Below are positions 26,452 to 32,241 of a stretch of 32,241 nucleotides of DNA, piece by piece. The position numbers and the translations under genes are program-made. The notes beneath the pieces were generated by a model. That model saw nothing but the letters and a program-made list of their open reading frames with translations. It was not told the DNA's origin and ran no database searches. The stretch is from Methylobacterium longum (GTDB lineage: Bacteria > Pseudomonadota > Alphaproteobacteria > Rhizobiales > Beijerinckiaceae). The DNA is taken from the NCBI RefSeq assembly GCF_022179385.1, contig NZ_BPQS01000056.1, positions 1-32,241 on the forward strand. Reading direction: 5' to 3'. How positions within the stretch are numbered: position 1 is the first letter of the stretch; the number at the start of each line of letters is the position of its first letter.

Positions 26452-27471
26452 ATGACCGGATCGACAGCCCGCGCCGTGATCGTCCAGCCGGGCGGCGGCT
26501 TCGACAAGGTCGGCTTCGGTGCGCGGCCGGTGCCCGAGCCCGGTCCCGGCGCGATCACCGTCCGCCTGCGGGCGAGCTCCCTCAACTATCACGATTACGC
26601 CGTGGTCAGCGGCCTCTGGGGGCCGAGCGAGCCGCGCGTCCCGATGTCCGACGGCGCCGGCGAGGTCGAGGCCGTGGGGCCCGGCCCCAGCGAATTCGCG
26701 GTCGGCGACCGGGTGGTCAGCACGTTCTTCCCGACTTGGACCGAGGGCACGCCGCTGGTCGAGGGTTTCGCCACCGTGCCGGGCGACGGGATCGACGGCT
26801 ACGCCCGCGACCGGGTGACCGCGCCGGCGGCCGCCTTCACCCACGCGCCCCGGGGCTGGGACCACGCCGAGGCGGCGACCCTCACCACCGCCGCGCTCAC
26901 CGCGTGGCGGGCGCTCCATGCCGATGCCGGACTGAAGGGCGGCGACGTCGTGCTGGTGCAGGGCACCGGCGGGGTGTCGCTGTTCGGCCTGCAATTCGCC
27001 AAGGCGGCGGGCGCCACCGTCATCGCCACCTCCGCCAGCGACGAGAAGCTGGAGCGCCTGCGCGGCCTCGGCGCCGACCACGTCTTCAACTACCGCGCCG
27101 ACCCGGCCTGGGGCGAGACGGCGCGGCGCCTCACGGATGGGCGCGGCGTCGACCACGTCCTCGATGTCGGCGGCCCGGGAACGCTGGAGCAGTCCATGGC
27201 CGCCGTGCGGGTCGCCGGCCACATCTCGGTGATCGGCATCCTCTCGGGCGTCGCGGGGGAACTGCCCCTGGTGCCGGCGCTCCTGAAGCAGATCCGCCTG
27301 CAGGGCGTGCTGGTCGGCAGCCGCCGGCACCAGATCGAGATGGTCCGTGGCATCGAGGCCTGCGGGCTCCGGCCGGTGGTGGACAGCCGCTACCCCCTCG
27401 ACGAACTCGTGGCGGCGTTCCGCCACCAGGAAAGCAACCGCCACTTCGGCAAGATCTGCATCGCCATCTGA
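26452..27471 (+). CDS. Zinc-independent MDR-family oxidoreductase (quinone reductase-like)
   Basis: A 339-residue medium-chain dehydrogenase/reductase. The GroES-like N-terminal domain includes SSLNYHDYAVVSG and PMSDGAGEVEAVG. A Rossmann domain follows with GTGGVSLFG at 171-179 and AGATVIATSASDEKLERL. The structural-zinc cysteine cluster and the catalytic zinc cysteine are absent, which places it with NADPH quinone reductase/zeta-crystallin-like enzymes. The ATG at 26452 has only a weak Shine-Dalgarno (CAGGTG). Divergent from serA with a 203-bp gap. A general carbonyl or quinone reductase; the specific substrate is unknown. Confidence 0.88.
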   Translation: MTGSTARAVIVQPGGGFDKVGFGARPVPEPGPGAITVRLRASSLNYHDYAVVSGLWGPSEPRVPMSDGAGEVEAVGPGPSEFAVGDRVVSTFFPTWTEGTPLVEGFATVPGDGIDGYARDRVTAPAAAFTHAPRGWDHAEAATLTTAALTAWRALHADAGLKGGDVVLVQGTGGVSLFGLQFAKAAGATVIATSASDEKLERLRGLGADHVFNYRADPAWGETARRLTDGRGVDHVLDVGGPGTLEQSMAAVRVAGHISVIGILSGVAGELPLVPALLKQIRLQGVLVGSRRHQIEMVRGIEACGLRPVVDSRYPLDELVAAFRHQESNRHFGKICIAI

Positions 27472-27493
27472 GCGATCCGGAACTCGGGACGGC

Positions 27494-27736
27494 TCAGCGG
27501 AGGGCGGATCCCAGCGCGCCCGGCGCCAGGGACGCCGACACCGCGGCCGTCCACGGGGCCGCCGGGCGGCTCGGCGGAGCGGGGCTGTGAGTGCAGCCGT
27601 TCTCGCAGAAGGTCGCGAGCGTGCGCCGATCCAGGCCGATATCGCGCAGCATCTCGTCGTCGAGCGCCGACAGGAGACGGAAATTCCGCGCCGCCATGCG
27701 GCGCTTCTGGGCAGATTTCAGGAAAGAGAGGAGCAT
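27494..27736 (-). CDS. DUF1127 domain small protein
   Basis: 80 residues from the ATG at 27736, preceded by GGAGG; the frame extends 29 codons further upstream but that start has no such site. The DUF1127 core LLSALDDEMLRDIGLDR is at about 20-36, after a basic helix (KSAQKRRMAARNF). The C-terminal half (Pro/Ala-rich) is longer than in typical 45-70-residue members. DUF1127 proteins in alphaproteobacteria have been linked to RNA binding and phosphate/carbon adaptation. The role here is unspecified. Confidence 0.82.
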   Translation of the reverse strand: MLLSFLKSAQKRRMAARNFRLLSALDDEMLRDIGLDRRTLATFCENGCTHSPAPPSRPAAPWTAAVSASLAPGALGSALR

Positions 27737-27836
27737 GAAGGAGCCTCCATCGTGCCGGAAGATCTGTTGTTTATCAATGTCCGGCTGAATCAGCGTCGCT
27801 GTATTGTCATTCGCTCGCATCATCCGTTTGGACTAC

Positions 27837-28628
27837 TCATCGAATCCCGGGCGGATATTTTGACGCCGGCGCCCGGCCGTGAGCCGCTTCCGGGTGCCGA
27901 ACCGGCGGGACCTTGGGCGGCACGCGGCACGCGGCAAGCGGCTGCGGGCAGAGCAGGAGCAGGCGCATCAGCTCCGCCTGCCGACGGGTTCCGGTCTTCT
28001 CGAAGAGGCGCCGCAGGTGGACGCGCGCCGTGTTCCGGGTGATCCCGCGGCGGCGAGCGCTCGCCGCCAGATCGTTCCCCCCCAGGATGTCGACCGCCAG
28101 GGCCGCCTCGGCCTGCGTGAAGCCGAACTGATCCTGCAGGGCGCCCGGGGCCGGCAGCGGGACGTCCGCGGGATCGATGAGGCGCAGGAGCACGGCTCCT
28201 CCGTCCGCGCCCCCCTCGCCGCCCCCGTCGGTGCCCAACTCGGCGTCCGATTCGGCGGGGCCGAGGGCCGGGATCGCGCAGGCGGCGACCAGCAGGGTCC
28301 CGCCCTCCCCCATGAGGCGCGCCGAGCCGGCGCGTCCGTCGGCGGCGCTGCCGAGAATCCGGCGCAGGGCCGCGCCGTCCGCCGGCGTGGTGCCGCGCAG
28401 GCGGCCGTGCTCCAGGCGCAGGAGGCCCCGGCGGACGACGCCCCGGGCCGCGCGGTTCAGGAAATGCGCGCGGCCGGACCGGTCGGTGACCGCCAATCCC
28501 TGCTCGAGATGCTCGGCCAGGAGGTGGAGCGCGGCCTCCACGAGGCCCGGATCCGGCGCGGCGCACCGGCTCCCGCCGGCGATGAGCCGCCACGGGCGCA
28601 CGGGGCCGGGCGCAGGCGCGGCGGCCAT
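27837..28628 (-). CDS. LuxR-type transcriptional regulator
   Basis: 263 residues from the ATG at 28628; a GTG 14 codons upstream is an alternative. A PAS-like region is at about 30-120 (EQGLAVTDRSGRAHFLNRAARG). A C-terminal LuxR helix-turn-helix is at about 167-225 (FGFTQAEAALAVDILGGNDLAASARRRGITRNTARVHLRRLFEKTG). A 35-residue basic/proline tail follows. It has no receiver domain, so activity is probably controlled by ligand, partner or expression level. It lies downstream of the anti-sigma gene and has its own GGGAATAA-N16-GTT element, so it is likely transcribed by the neighbouring ECF sigma factor. Confidence 0.85.
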   Translation of the reverse strand: MAAAPAPGPVRPWRLIAGGSRCAAPDPGLVEAALHLLAEHLEQGLAVTDRSGRAHFLNRAARGVVRRGLLRLEHGRLRGTTPADGAALRRILGSAADGRAGSARLMGEGGTLLVAACAIPALGPAESDAELGTDGGGEGGADGGAVLLRLIDPADVPLPAPGALQDQFGFTQAEAALAVDILGGNDLAASARRRGITRNTARVHLRRLFEKTGTRRQAELMRLLLLCPQPLAACRVPPKVPPVRHPEAAHGRAPASKYPPGIR

Positions 28629-28710
28629 CCGGCCGTGGCGGGAATCCGGGTCCGGTTGAGCGATCACGCGCGGATCCTCGTCAGAGCCTCGTCGGAGCGA
28701 CCGGATGAAG

Positions 28711-28737
28711 AACCCGGCGGCGGGGACGGTTATTCCC
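28711..28737 (-). promoter_or_regulatory. Candidate ECF-sigma promoter upstream of the LuxR-type gene
   Basis: The minus strand has GGGAATAA, 16 bp, then GTTCTT. The same GGGAATAA-N16-GTT layout occurs upstream of the ECF sigma gene (30223-30249), also about 75-85 nt before the start codon. Two identically spaced copies on the right strand suggest the binding site of this sigma factor. Confidence 0.6.
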
Positions 28738-28762
28738 GGCCGCGCGGTTTCCGGCGGCGGCC

Positions 28763-29599
28763 CTAGCCCGGCCGGCCGGTCCGGGACCGGAACAGCTCCA
28801 CGAAGGCGCGCAGGTCGCGCCGGTTGAGGTCCGACACCGCCCAGTAGGTGAGATCGCCGAGGCTCCACCGCTCGATCGTCGTCCCGTCCCGCCGCTCCTC
28901 CCCGGCCCCCGGCCCCTCCGCCGCGGGGAGGACCGTGACGCTGATCACGTGCCGGTCCTTGCGGTAGACCAGGGTCGGCACGGGGTTCCCGGCGACGATG
29001 TCGATCCGGCCCCCCACCAGCGGGAAGCCCTGGTCGGCGAGGTCCGGCGCGTCAGGGGCGAGCGTGGTGCGCCCGTTGAACCAGGGCTTGACCACGTGGC
29101 GGTCGGACGAGGCCACGTCGAAGGGCTGCGGCGCCGCGAGGCCGCGCAGGTGGCCGGCGAGCACGGCCTCGACCGCGGTCCCGGTGCGGTCGACGCGGAA
29201 GGCGCCGCTGCCCAGCGTCGCCCCCCCGGCAAGGCCGAGGACGAGCGTCGCGGCCAGCGCCTGCCAGGAGCCGCGCCAAGAGCCGCGCCACAAGCCGCCC
29301 CAAGAGCCGCCCCAGGGGCCGCGCCACAAGCCGGGCCGGGATCCGGACATCGACCGCCCGCCCGGCGGCGGGTCGGCGAATCCGATCGCGTGGATCACGC
29401 GGCCGCGCAGGGCTTCGGGGGCGGGCGGGGGCGCCGGCGTCGCCCGCAGATCGGCCGAGAGGCCGCGGAGGCGCTCCGCCGCCGCCCGCAGGGCCGGCTC
29501 GGCCGCGAGGCGGCGCTCCATGGCCAGGACCTCGCCGGCCGACAGCTCGCCGTCGAGGTAGGCGCCGAGGAGCAGGAGCGTTTCGTCGTCGTCGATCAT
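28763..29599 (-). CDS. Anti-sigma factor, membrane-bound, with tryptophan repeat
   Basis: 278 residues; the ATG shares an ATGA overlap with the sigma gene stop. The cytoplasmic anti-sigma domain is at about 1-75 (LLLLGAYLDGELSAGEVLAMERRLAAEP) and lacks the zinc HxxxCxxC motif. Between it and the single membrane helix (about 114-132) is a run of six tryptophans spaced exactly four residues apart (W92-W112, W-x-G-x). The exported part (about 135-278) includes PWFNGRTTLAPDAPDL and GGRIDIVAGNPVPTLVYRKDRHVISV, as in other ChrR-unrelated anti-sigma factors of rhizobiales. It should hold the ECF sigma factor inactive until an envelope signal. Confidence 0.88.
   Translation of the reverse strand: MIDDDETLLLLGAYLDGELSAGEVLAMERRLAAEPALRAAAERLRGLSADLRATPAPPPAPEALRGRVIHAIGFADPPPGGRSMSGSRPGLWRGPWGGSWGGLWRGSWRGSWQALAATLVLGLAGGATLGSGAFRVDRTGTAVEAVLAGHLRGLAAPQPFDVASSDRHVVKPWFNGRTTLAPDAPDLADQGFPLVGGRIDIVAGNPVPTLVYRKDRHVISVTVLPAAEGPGAGEERRDGTTIERWSLGDLTYWAVSDLNRRDLRAFVELFRSRTGRPG
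29264..29326 (-). repeat. 12-bp tandem repeats encoding a period-4 Trp motif
   Basis: Six TGG codons occur exactly 12 nt apart, with intervening codons drawn from Gly, Arg, Ser, Pro and Leu. The repeat is in frame in the anti-sigma factor, so changes in copy number would add or remove four residues. Confidence 0.85.
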
Positions 29600-30138
29600 C
29601 GCCCGTCCCCCGCGAGCCGGATCAGGAGGTGCTGCCGCGCGCGGCCGAGGCGGGACATCACGGTTCCGACGGGGACGCCCGTCACCGCGGCGATCTCCCG
29701 GTAGCTGAGGCCGTGGTACTCGCGCAGGACCAGGGTCTCCCGGAAGGCGACCGGCAGGGCCTCGACCGCCCGGGCGAGCTGCCCGGCGTCGTCGCGGGCG
29801 ATGAGAGCCGCCTCGGGCGTCACCGGCGCCTCGGCCAGGGCACTGCCGGATTCGAGGGCGGCGCGGGCCTCGGGGGCGAGATCCTCGGCGAAGATCACCG
29901 CCCTGGGCCGGTGCCGCTGCAGCCAGGAATAGCCGGTGTTGCGGACGATGGTCAGGAACCACGCCCGGGCATTGCCCTCCGCAAATCCCTCGATCGCCCG
30001 GTAGGCGCGCAGACACGCCTCCTGCATCACGTCCTCGGCGTCGGTGGCGTTGCCGGTGAGCCAGTGCGCGAGCCGGTAGCCCTCGTCGAGGCGCGGGAGG
30101 ACGAGCTGGCTGAACCGCGCGCGGGCCAGGGTCGTCAT
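29596..30138 (-). CDS. ECF-family RNA polymerase sigma factor
   Basis: 180 residues. Region 2 is at about 10-77 (DAEDVMQEACLRAYRAIEGF and NARAWFLTIVRNTGYSWLQRHR). Region 4 is at about 118-172 (LPVAFRETLVLREYHGLSYREIAAVTGVPVGTVMSRLGRARQHL). The linker is Ala/Glu-rich. Its stop codon overlaps the anti-sigma start (ATGA), the standard arrangement for a sigma/anti-sigma pair. A GGGAATAA-N16-GTT element lies about 82 nt upstream, consistent with autoregulation. Confidence 0.95.
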   Translation of the reverse strand: MTTLARARFSQLVLPRLDEGYRLAHWLTGNATDAEDVMQEACLRAYRAIEGFAEGNARAWFLTIVRNTGYSWLQRHRPRAVIFAEDLAPEARAALESGSALAEAPVTPEAALIARDDAGQLARAVEALPVAFRETLVLREYHGLSYREIAAVTGVPVGTVMSRLGRARQHLLIRLAGDGR

Positions 30139-30219
30139 GCGGCGCGCCGCGCTGCGCCGGTCCGGTCGAAGATCCCTGGGGCCATGGGTGCCTCGCCCTG
30201 AGCGCTACGCCATGGCATC

Positions 30220-30249
30220 GGAAACCGGCAAGGGGCCGCGTTTATTCCC
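30220..30249 (-). promoter_or_regulatory. Candidate autoregulatory ECF-sigma promoter
   Basis: The minus strand has GGGAATAA (30249-30242), 16 bp, then GTTTCC (30225-30220), matching the element upstream of the LuxR-type gene in sequence and spacing. It precedes the sigma gene by about 80 nt. Confidence 0.6.
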
Positions 30250-30283
30250 GGGGCGTCGGCGACCCGGGGCACACGCGGGCGCC

Positions 30284-30493
30284 CTACGCCGTCCGGGAGA
30301 GGGGAGCCGTCCGCGCCTCGTCCTCGGCGTCGCGCCGCGTCTCCGGATCGTCCGCGGCCCGCGCGGGACCGGACGCCGGCGTCGGCGCGGCCTGCGGAAA
30401 CCCGTCCGCGCCGAGGTGCTTCCGGCCGGCGCGCAGGCCCGCCGCACATTCCTCCGGCGAGGGATTCGCGCCTCCGCTCTGATCCCGGGCCAT
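30284..30493 (-). CDS. Hypothetical small hydrophilic protein
   Basis: 69 residues from an ATG with GGGAG at good spacing. The sequence is Ala/Arg/Asp/Pro-rich with one cysteine (MARDQSGGANPSPEECAAGL at the start) and no hydrophobic core, so it is probably disordered. It lies upstream of the ECF sigma gene on the same strand; the sigma promoter element lies in the gap between them. No family recognised. Confidence 0.5.
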   Translation of the reverse strand: MARDQSGGANPSPEECAAGLRAGRKHLGADGFPQAAPTPASGPARAADDPETRRDAEDEARTAPLSRTA

Positions 30494-30703
30494 GGGCGCT
30501 CCCGATGCGCGGCGCGGCCGCGCGAATTTGTGTCACGACGCCCGTTGCGCGGGGGCCGGCGCGGCCCCGGTGCAGGGGGGCGCGACCGCGCGAGACGGGG
30601 CGGGCGGCCGTCTCCGCGGAGAGGCCGCCCGCCCTCGGATCAACCCGTGGATTGCGTTACGGTTCGGCGGAGGCGACCTCCGTCCGCTTGGCCCGTCTCC
30701 GCC

Positions 30704-30973
30704 TCAGTAGCGGCAGACGCGCCGGGGGCCGAACGGGGTCGGACGGAAGAAGCAGCGCGGGCCGTAGAAGCGCGGCCGGCGGTAGATCGGGCGGCAGCGT
30801 CCGTAGGGGCCGGGCGCCCAGCCGGGGCCGCAGCCGAAGGCCACGGTGCCGACCGCCGCGGGGCCGGTGATCGTGTCGGCCGCCACGGGCGCCAGGGGCG
30901 CGGCGCCGGCGGAGGCGACGCCGAGGCCGCCGACGACGGTCGCGGCGGCTGCGAGCATCTTCACGTGCATCAT
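30704..30973 (-). CDS. Small secreted Gly/Pro/Tyr/Arg-rich protein
   Basis: 89 residues. The signal peptide is about 1-25 (MLAAAATVVGGLGVASAGA, cleaved near AGA/AP). The mature part has GCGPGWAPGPYGRCRP, then RRPRFYGPRCFF, with four cysteines that could form disulfides. Proteins of this GPGW-PYGRC type are common in methylobacteria and other rhizobiales as short exported proteins of unknown role. Two ATGs lie 3 nt apart; the start is ambiguous by one residue. Confidence 0.75.
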   Translation of the reverse strand: MMHVKMLAAAATVVGGLGVASAGAAPLAPVAADTITGPAAVGTVAFGCGPGWAPGPYGRCRPIYRRPRFYGPRCFFRPTPFGPRRVCRY

Positions 30974-31404
30974 GATCAGACCTTCTGTTCAGACTCGCGC
31001 CGGGCTGGCCCCGCGCGAGGCGCGGCTCCTTCGGTCATCGGCCCTGAATGGAAACTGACCTGGGCCATAATTGTCTGGAAACAAACATTCCGCCGGCCAG
31101 GCACTGCGCCGGCCAGGCACTCCGCTGCCGAGACCGGAGGCAAAGCCGCCGCGGCGCGACCCGACCGCCGACGCATCGGCGCCGAGGCATCGCGGGCGCA
31201 TCGGGGGTTCGGCTGCGCGGCCGCGGGATGTCGGGGGGCTGCGGGTTCGAACGGTACCCGGCCGGGGCCGGCTCGCCGATGCCGCGCCGTGCGCGGAGGG
31301 CTCGCCCGGTCCGGGCAACCCGGTCCCGCGGCCGGCGGACGCGCTCCAGGAACGGAGCGGCGGGCCTCGTGTTGTCTGCCAAATCTCTATCCGGAGACGC
31401 CACG
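30974..31404. other. 431-bp intergenic region between divergent genes
   Basis: Apart from the tandem repeat at 31091-31122 I see no gene. The segment 31045-31095 is less GC-rich and could contain the promoter of the secreted-protein gene. GTTGTC near 31372 and CTCTAT near 31386 could be promoter remnants for the DUF5872-like gene, but the spacing is poor. Confidence 0.5.
31091..31122. repeat. Two tandem 16-bp copies
   Basis: CGCCGGCCAGGCACTG is followed directly by a copy differing only in the last base. No matching unit was noticed elsewhere in the window. Confidence 0.8.
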
Positions 31405-31935
31405 ATGGCAGGAACAGCCAAGAAGACCGACCCGAAACTCTGGGACAAGGTCAAGAAAGAAGTCACGAAGTCCGACAAGGGCGGCAAGCCGGGCCAGTGG
31501 TCGGCGCGCAAGGCGCAGATGGCGAGCACCGAGTACAAGAAGGAAGGCGGCGGCTACGCGGGCAAGAAGTCGGCCGACAACCACCTCCAGCAATGGACCG
31601 AGGAGGAGTGGGACACGAAGTCCGGCAAGGCGAGCGGCAAGACCGGCGAGCGCTACCTGCCCAAGAAGGCCCGCGAGAGCCTGACCGACACGGAATACGC
31701 CGCCAGCACGGCCAAGAAGCGGGCCGATACCGCCAAGGGCAAGCAGTTCTCGAAGCAGCCCAGGGCCGCCGCCGAGAAGGCCGCCGCGGCGCGCACGGAG
31801 AGCAAGGGCGACACCAAGGGTGGCGCGAAGGGCGGCACCACGAAGGCCGAGTTGATGCGCCGGGCGAAGGCGCAGAACGTGCCCGGCCGGTCGCGGATGT
31901 CGAAGGCGCAGCTAGAGCACGCCGTCCACGCCTGA
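31405..31935 (+). CDS. DUF5872-like basic protein with C-terminal SAP/Rho-N-like helix pair
   Basis: 176 residues from the ATG at 31405 with GGAG 9 nt upstream; the open frame extends much further 5' but without protein-like composition. Residues 5-95 fit the DUF5872 pattern (KLWDKVKKEVTKSDKGGKPGQW, SARKAQMASTEYKKEGGGYAGKKSADNHL, WTEEEWDTKSGK and GERYLPKKARESL). A Lys/Ala-rich linker (100-145) and a final helical unit (KAELMRRAKAQNVPGRSRMSKAQLEHAV) resembling SAP or Rho-N motifs follow. Highly basic, so DNA or RNA binding is likely. Lys-rich AAG codon use stands out from the Arg-rich neighbours. It ends in a strong hairpin terminator. Confidence 0.8.
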   Translation: MAGTAKKTDPKLWDKVKKEVTKSDKGGKPGQWSARKAQMASTEYKKEGGGYAGKKSADNHLQQWTEEEWDTKSGKASGKTGERYLPKKARESLTDTEYAASTAKKRADTAKGKQFSKQPRAAAEKAAAARTESKGDTKGGAKGGTTKAELMRRAKAQNVPGRSRMSKAQLEHAVHA

Positions 31936-31960
31936 GGGATCGGGCGCGCCCCGACGCGAA

Positions 31961-31987
31961 GCGTCCCGGGAGGGGCTCCCGGGACGC
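31961..31987 (+). terminator. Hairpin terminator after the DUF5872-like gene
   Basis: GCGTCCCGGGAG and CTCCCGGGACGC form a perfect 12-bp stem with a 3-nt loop, 25 nt past the stop codon. No long U-tract. It may also insulate the convergent outer-membrane gene. Confidence 0.7.
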
Positions 31988-32128
31988 GCCTCGGCTAAGC
32001 GGCCAGTCTGATCGGGCTGGGGATGCTCAGATCGAGGGAGGATGCGGTGCGAACCAATGCCGCACGGATTCCCGGTTCCCCGGAAGCCTCCCTCCGCGCA
32101 GGCGCGGAGGGAGACCCGTCGGCGTTTC

Positions 32129-32241
32129 TCAGTACGAGCCGAACTTGTAGTTCAGGCCTGCGCGGACGACGGCGAACTCGTCGGAGCGGCGGCCGACCGG
32201 GCTGTAGAAGGCCGGGACGTTGGAGGCGGCGTTGATCACGA
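32129..32241 (-). CDS. Outer-membrane beta-barrel protein, C-terminal end, cut by window edge
   Basis: The minus strand is open from the right edge to a TGA at 32131-32129. The last residues read SDEFAVVRAGLNYKFGSY: an amphipathic final strand ending in an aromatic residue, the usual outer-membrane targeting end of Omp25/Omp31-like porins in rhizobiales. The rest lies outside the window, so the subfamily cannot be fixed. Confidence 0.75.
   Translation of the reverse strand, partial: VINAASNVPAFYSPVGRRSDEFAVVRAGLNYKFGSY

Noticed and set aside
29600..30016. An N-terminal extension of the anti-sigma factor
   Set aside because: It overlaps the sigma factor gene out of frame. The ATGA junction at 29596-29599 is the expected start.
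30139..30200. An EcfG-type GGAAC/CGTT general stress promoter near the sigma gene
   Set aside because: Nearby GGAAAC and CGTTT words have the wrong spacing and order; the GGGAATAA-N16-GTT element fits better.

Overview
The window looks like a chromosomal segment of a high-GC alphaproteobacterium, most probably Methylobacterium/Methylorubrum or a close relative. The support is the strong G/C third-position bias, an HWE-type histidine kinase, a DUF1127 small protein, a short secreted Gly-Pro-Tyr-rich protein, GcvA-like LysR and Crp/Fnr regulators, and a complete urtABCDE operon. I see no tRNA, rRNA, CRISPR array, insertion sequence or integrase. The high GC content opens many long antisense frames, which I treat as shadows.

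Layout. (1) 1-6131, minus strand: a catabolic operon of LysR regulator, SDR dehydrogenase, two-subunit transketolase, 3-hydroxyisobutyrate-dehydrogenase-family enzyme, TRAP solute-binding protein and the start of the TRAP small permease, which runs off the left edge. It probably imports and oxidises a small polyhydroxy acid or related anion. (2) 6259-8538: an epoxide-hydrolase-like alpha/beta hydrolase, then a poorly coding stretch with two doubtful small ORFs. (3) 8903-14833, minus strand: urea ABC transporter urtA-B-C-D-E behind a strong candidate sigma-54 promoter, with a 13-bp perfect hairpin between urtA and urtB. (4) 15158-19520: two Crp/Fnr regulators, a soluble HWE histidine kinase, a secreted ClpP-fold protein with a His-rich segment, and small hypotheticals.

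(5) 19893-24949, plus strand, is the most interesting part. A small unknown protein and a serine O-acetyltransferase are followed by an encapsulin-type (HK97-fold) shell protein with an inserted cyclic-nucleotide-binding-like domain. The shell gene overlaps a SufS-type cysteine desulfurase that carries about 245 residues of Pro/Ala/Gly-rich N-terminal extension. This reads as a sulfur-handling protein nanocompartment: CysE makes O-acetylserine for cysteine synthesis, and the encapsulated desulfurase removes sulfur from cysteine. The convergent serA (phosphoglycerate dehydrogenase, first step of serine synthesis) fits the same theme.

(6) 26452-32241: an MDR-family oxidoreductase, a DUF1127 protein, a LuxR-type regulator, an anti-sigma factor with a period-4 tryptophan repeat, an ECF sigma factor, small hypotheticals, a DUF5872-like basic protein, and the C-terminal end of an outer-membrane beta-barrel protein running off the right edge. 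The ECF sigma gene and the LuxR gene share an upstream GGGAATAA-N16-GTT pattern, which looks like the promoter recognised by this sigma factor.
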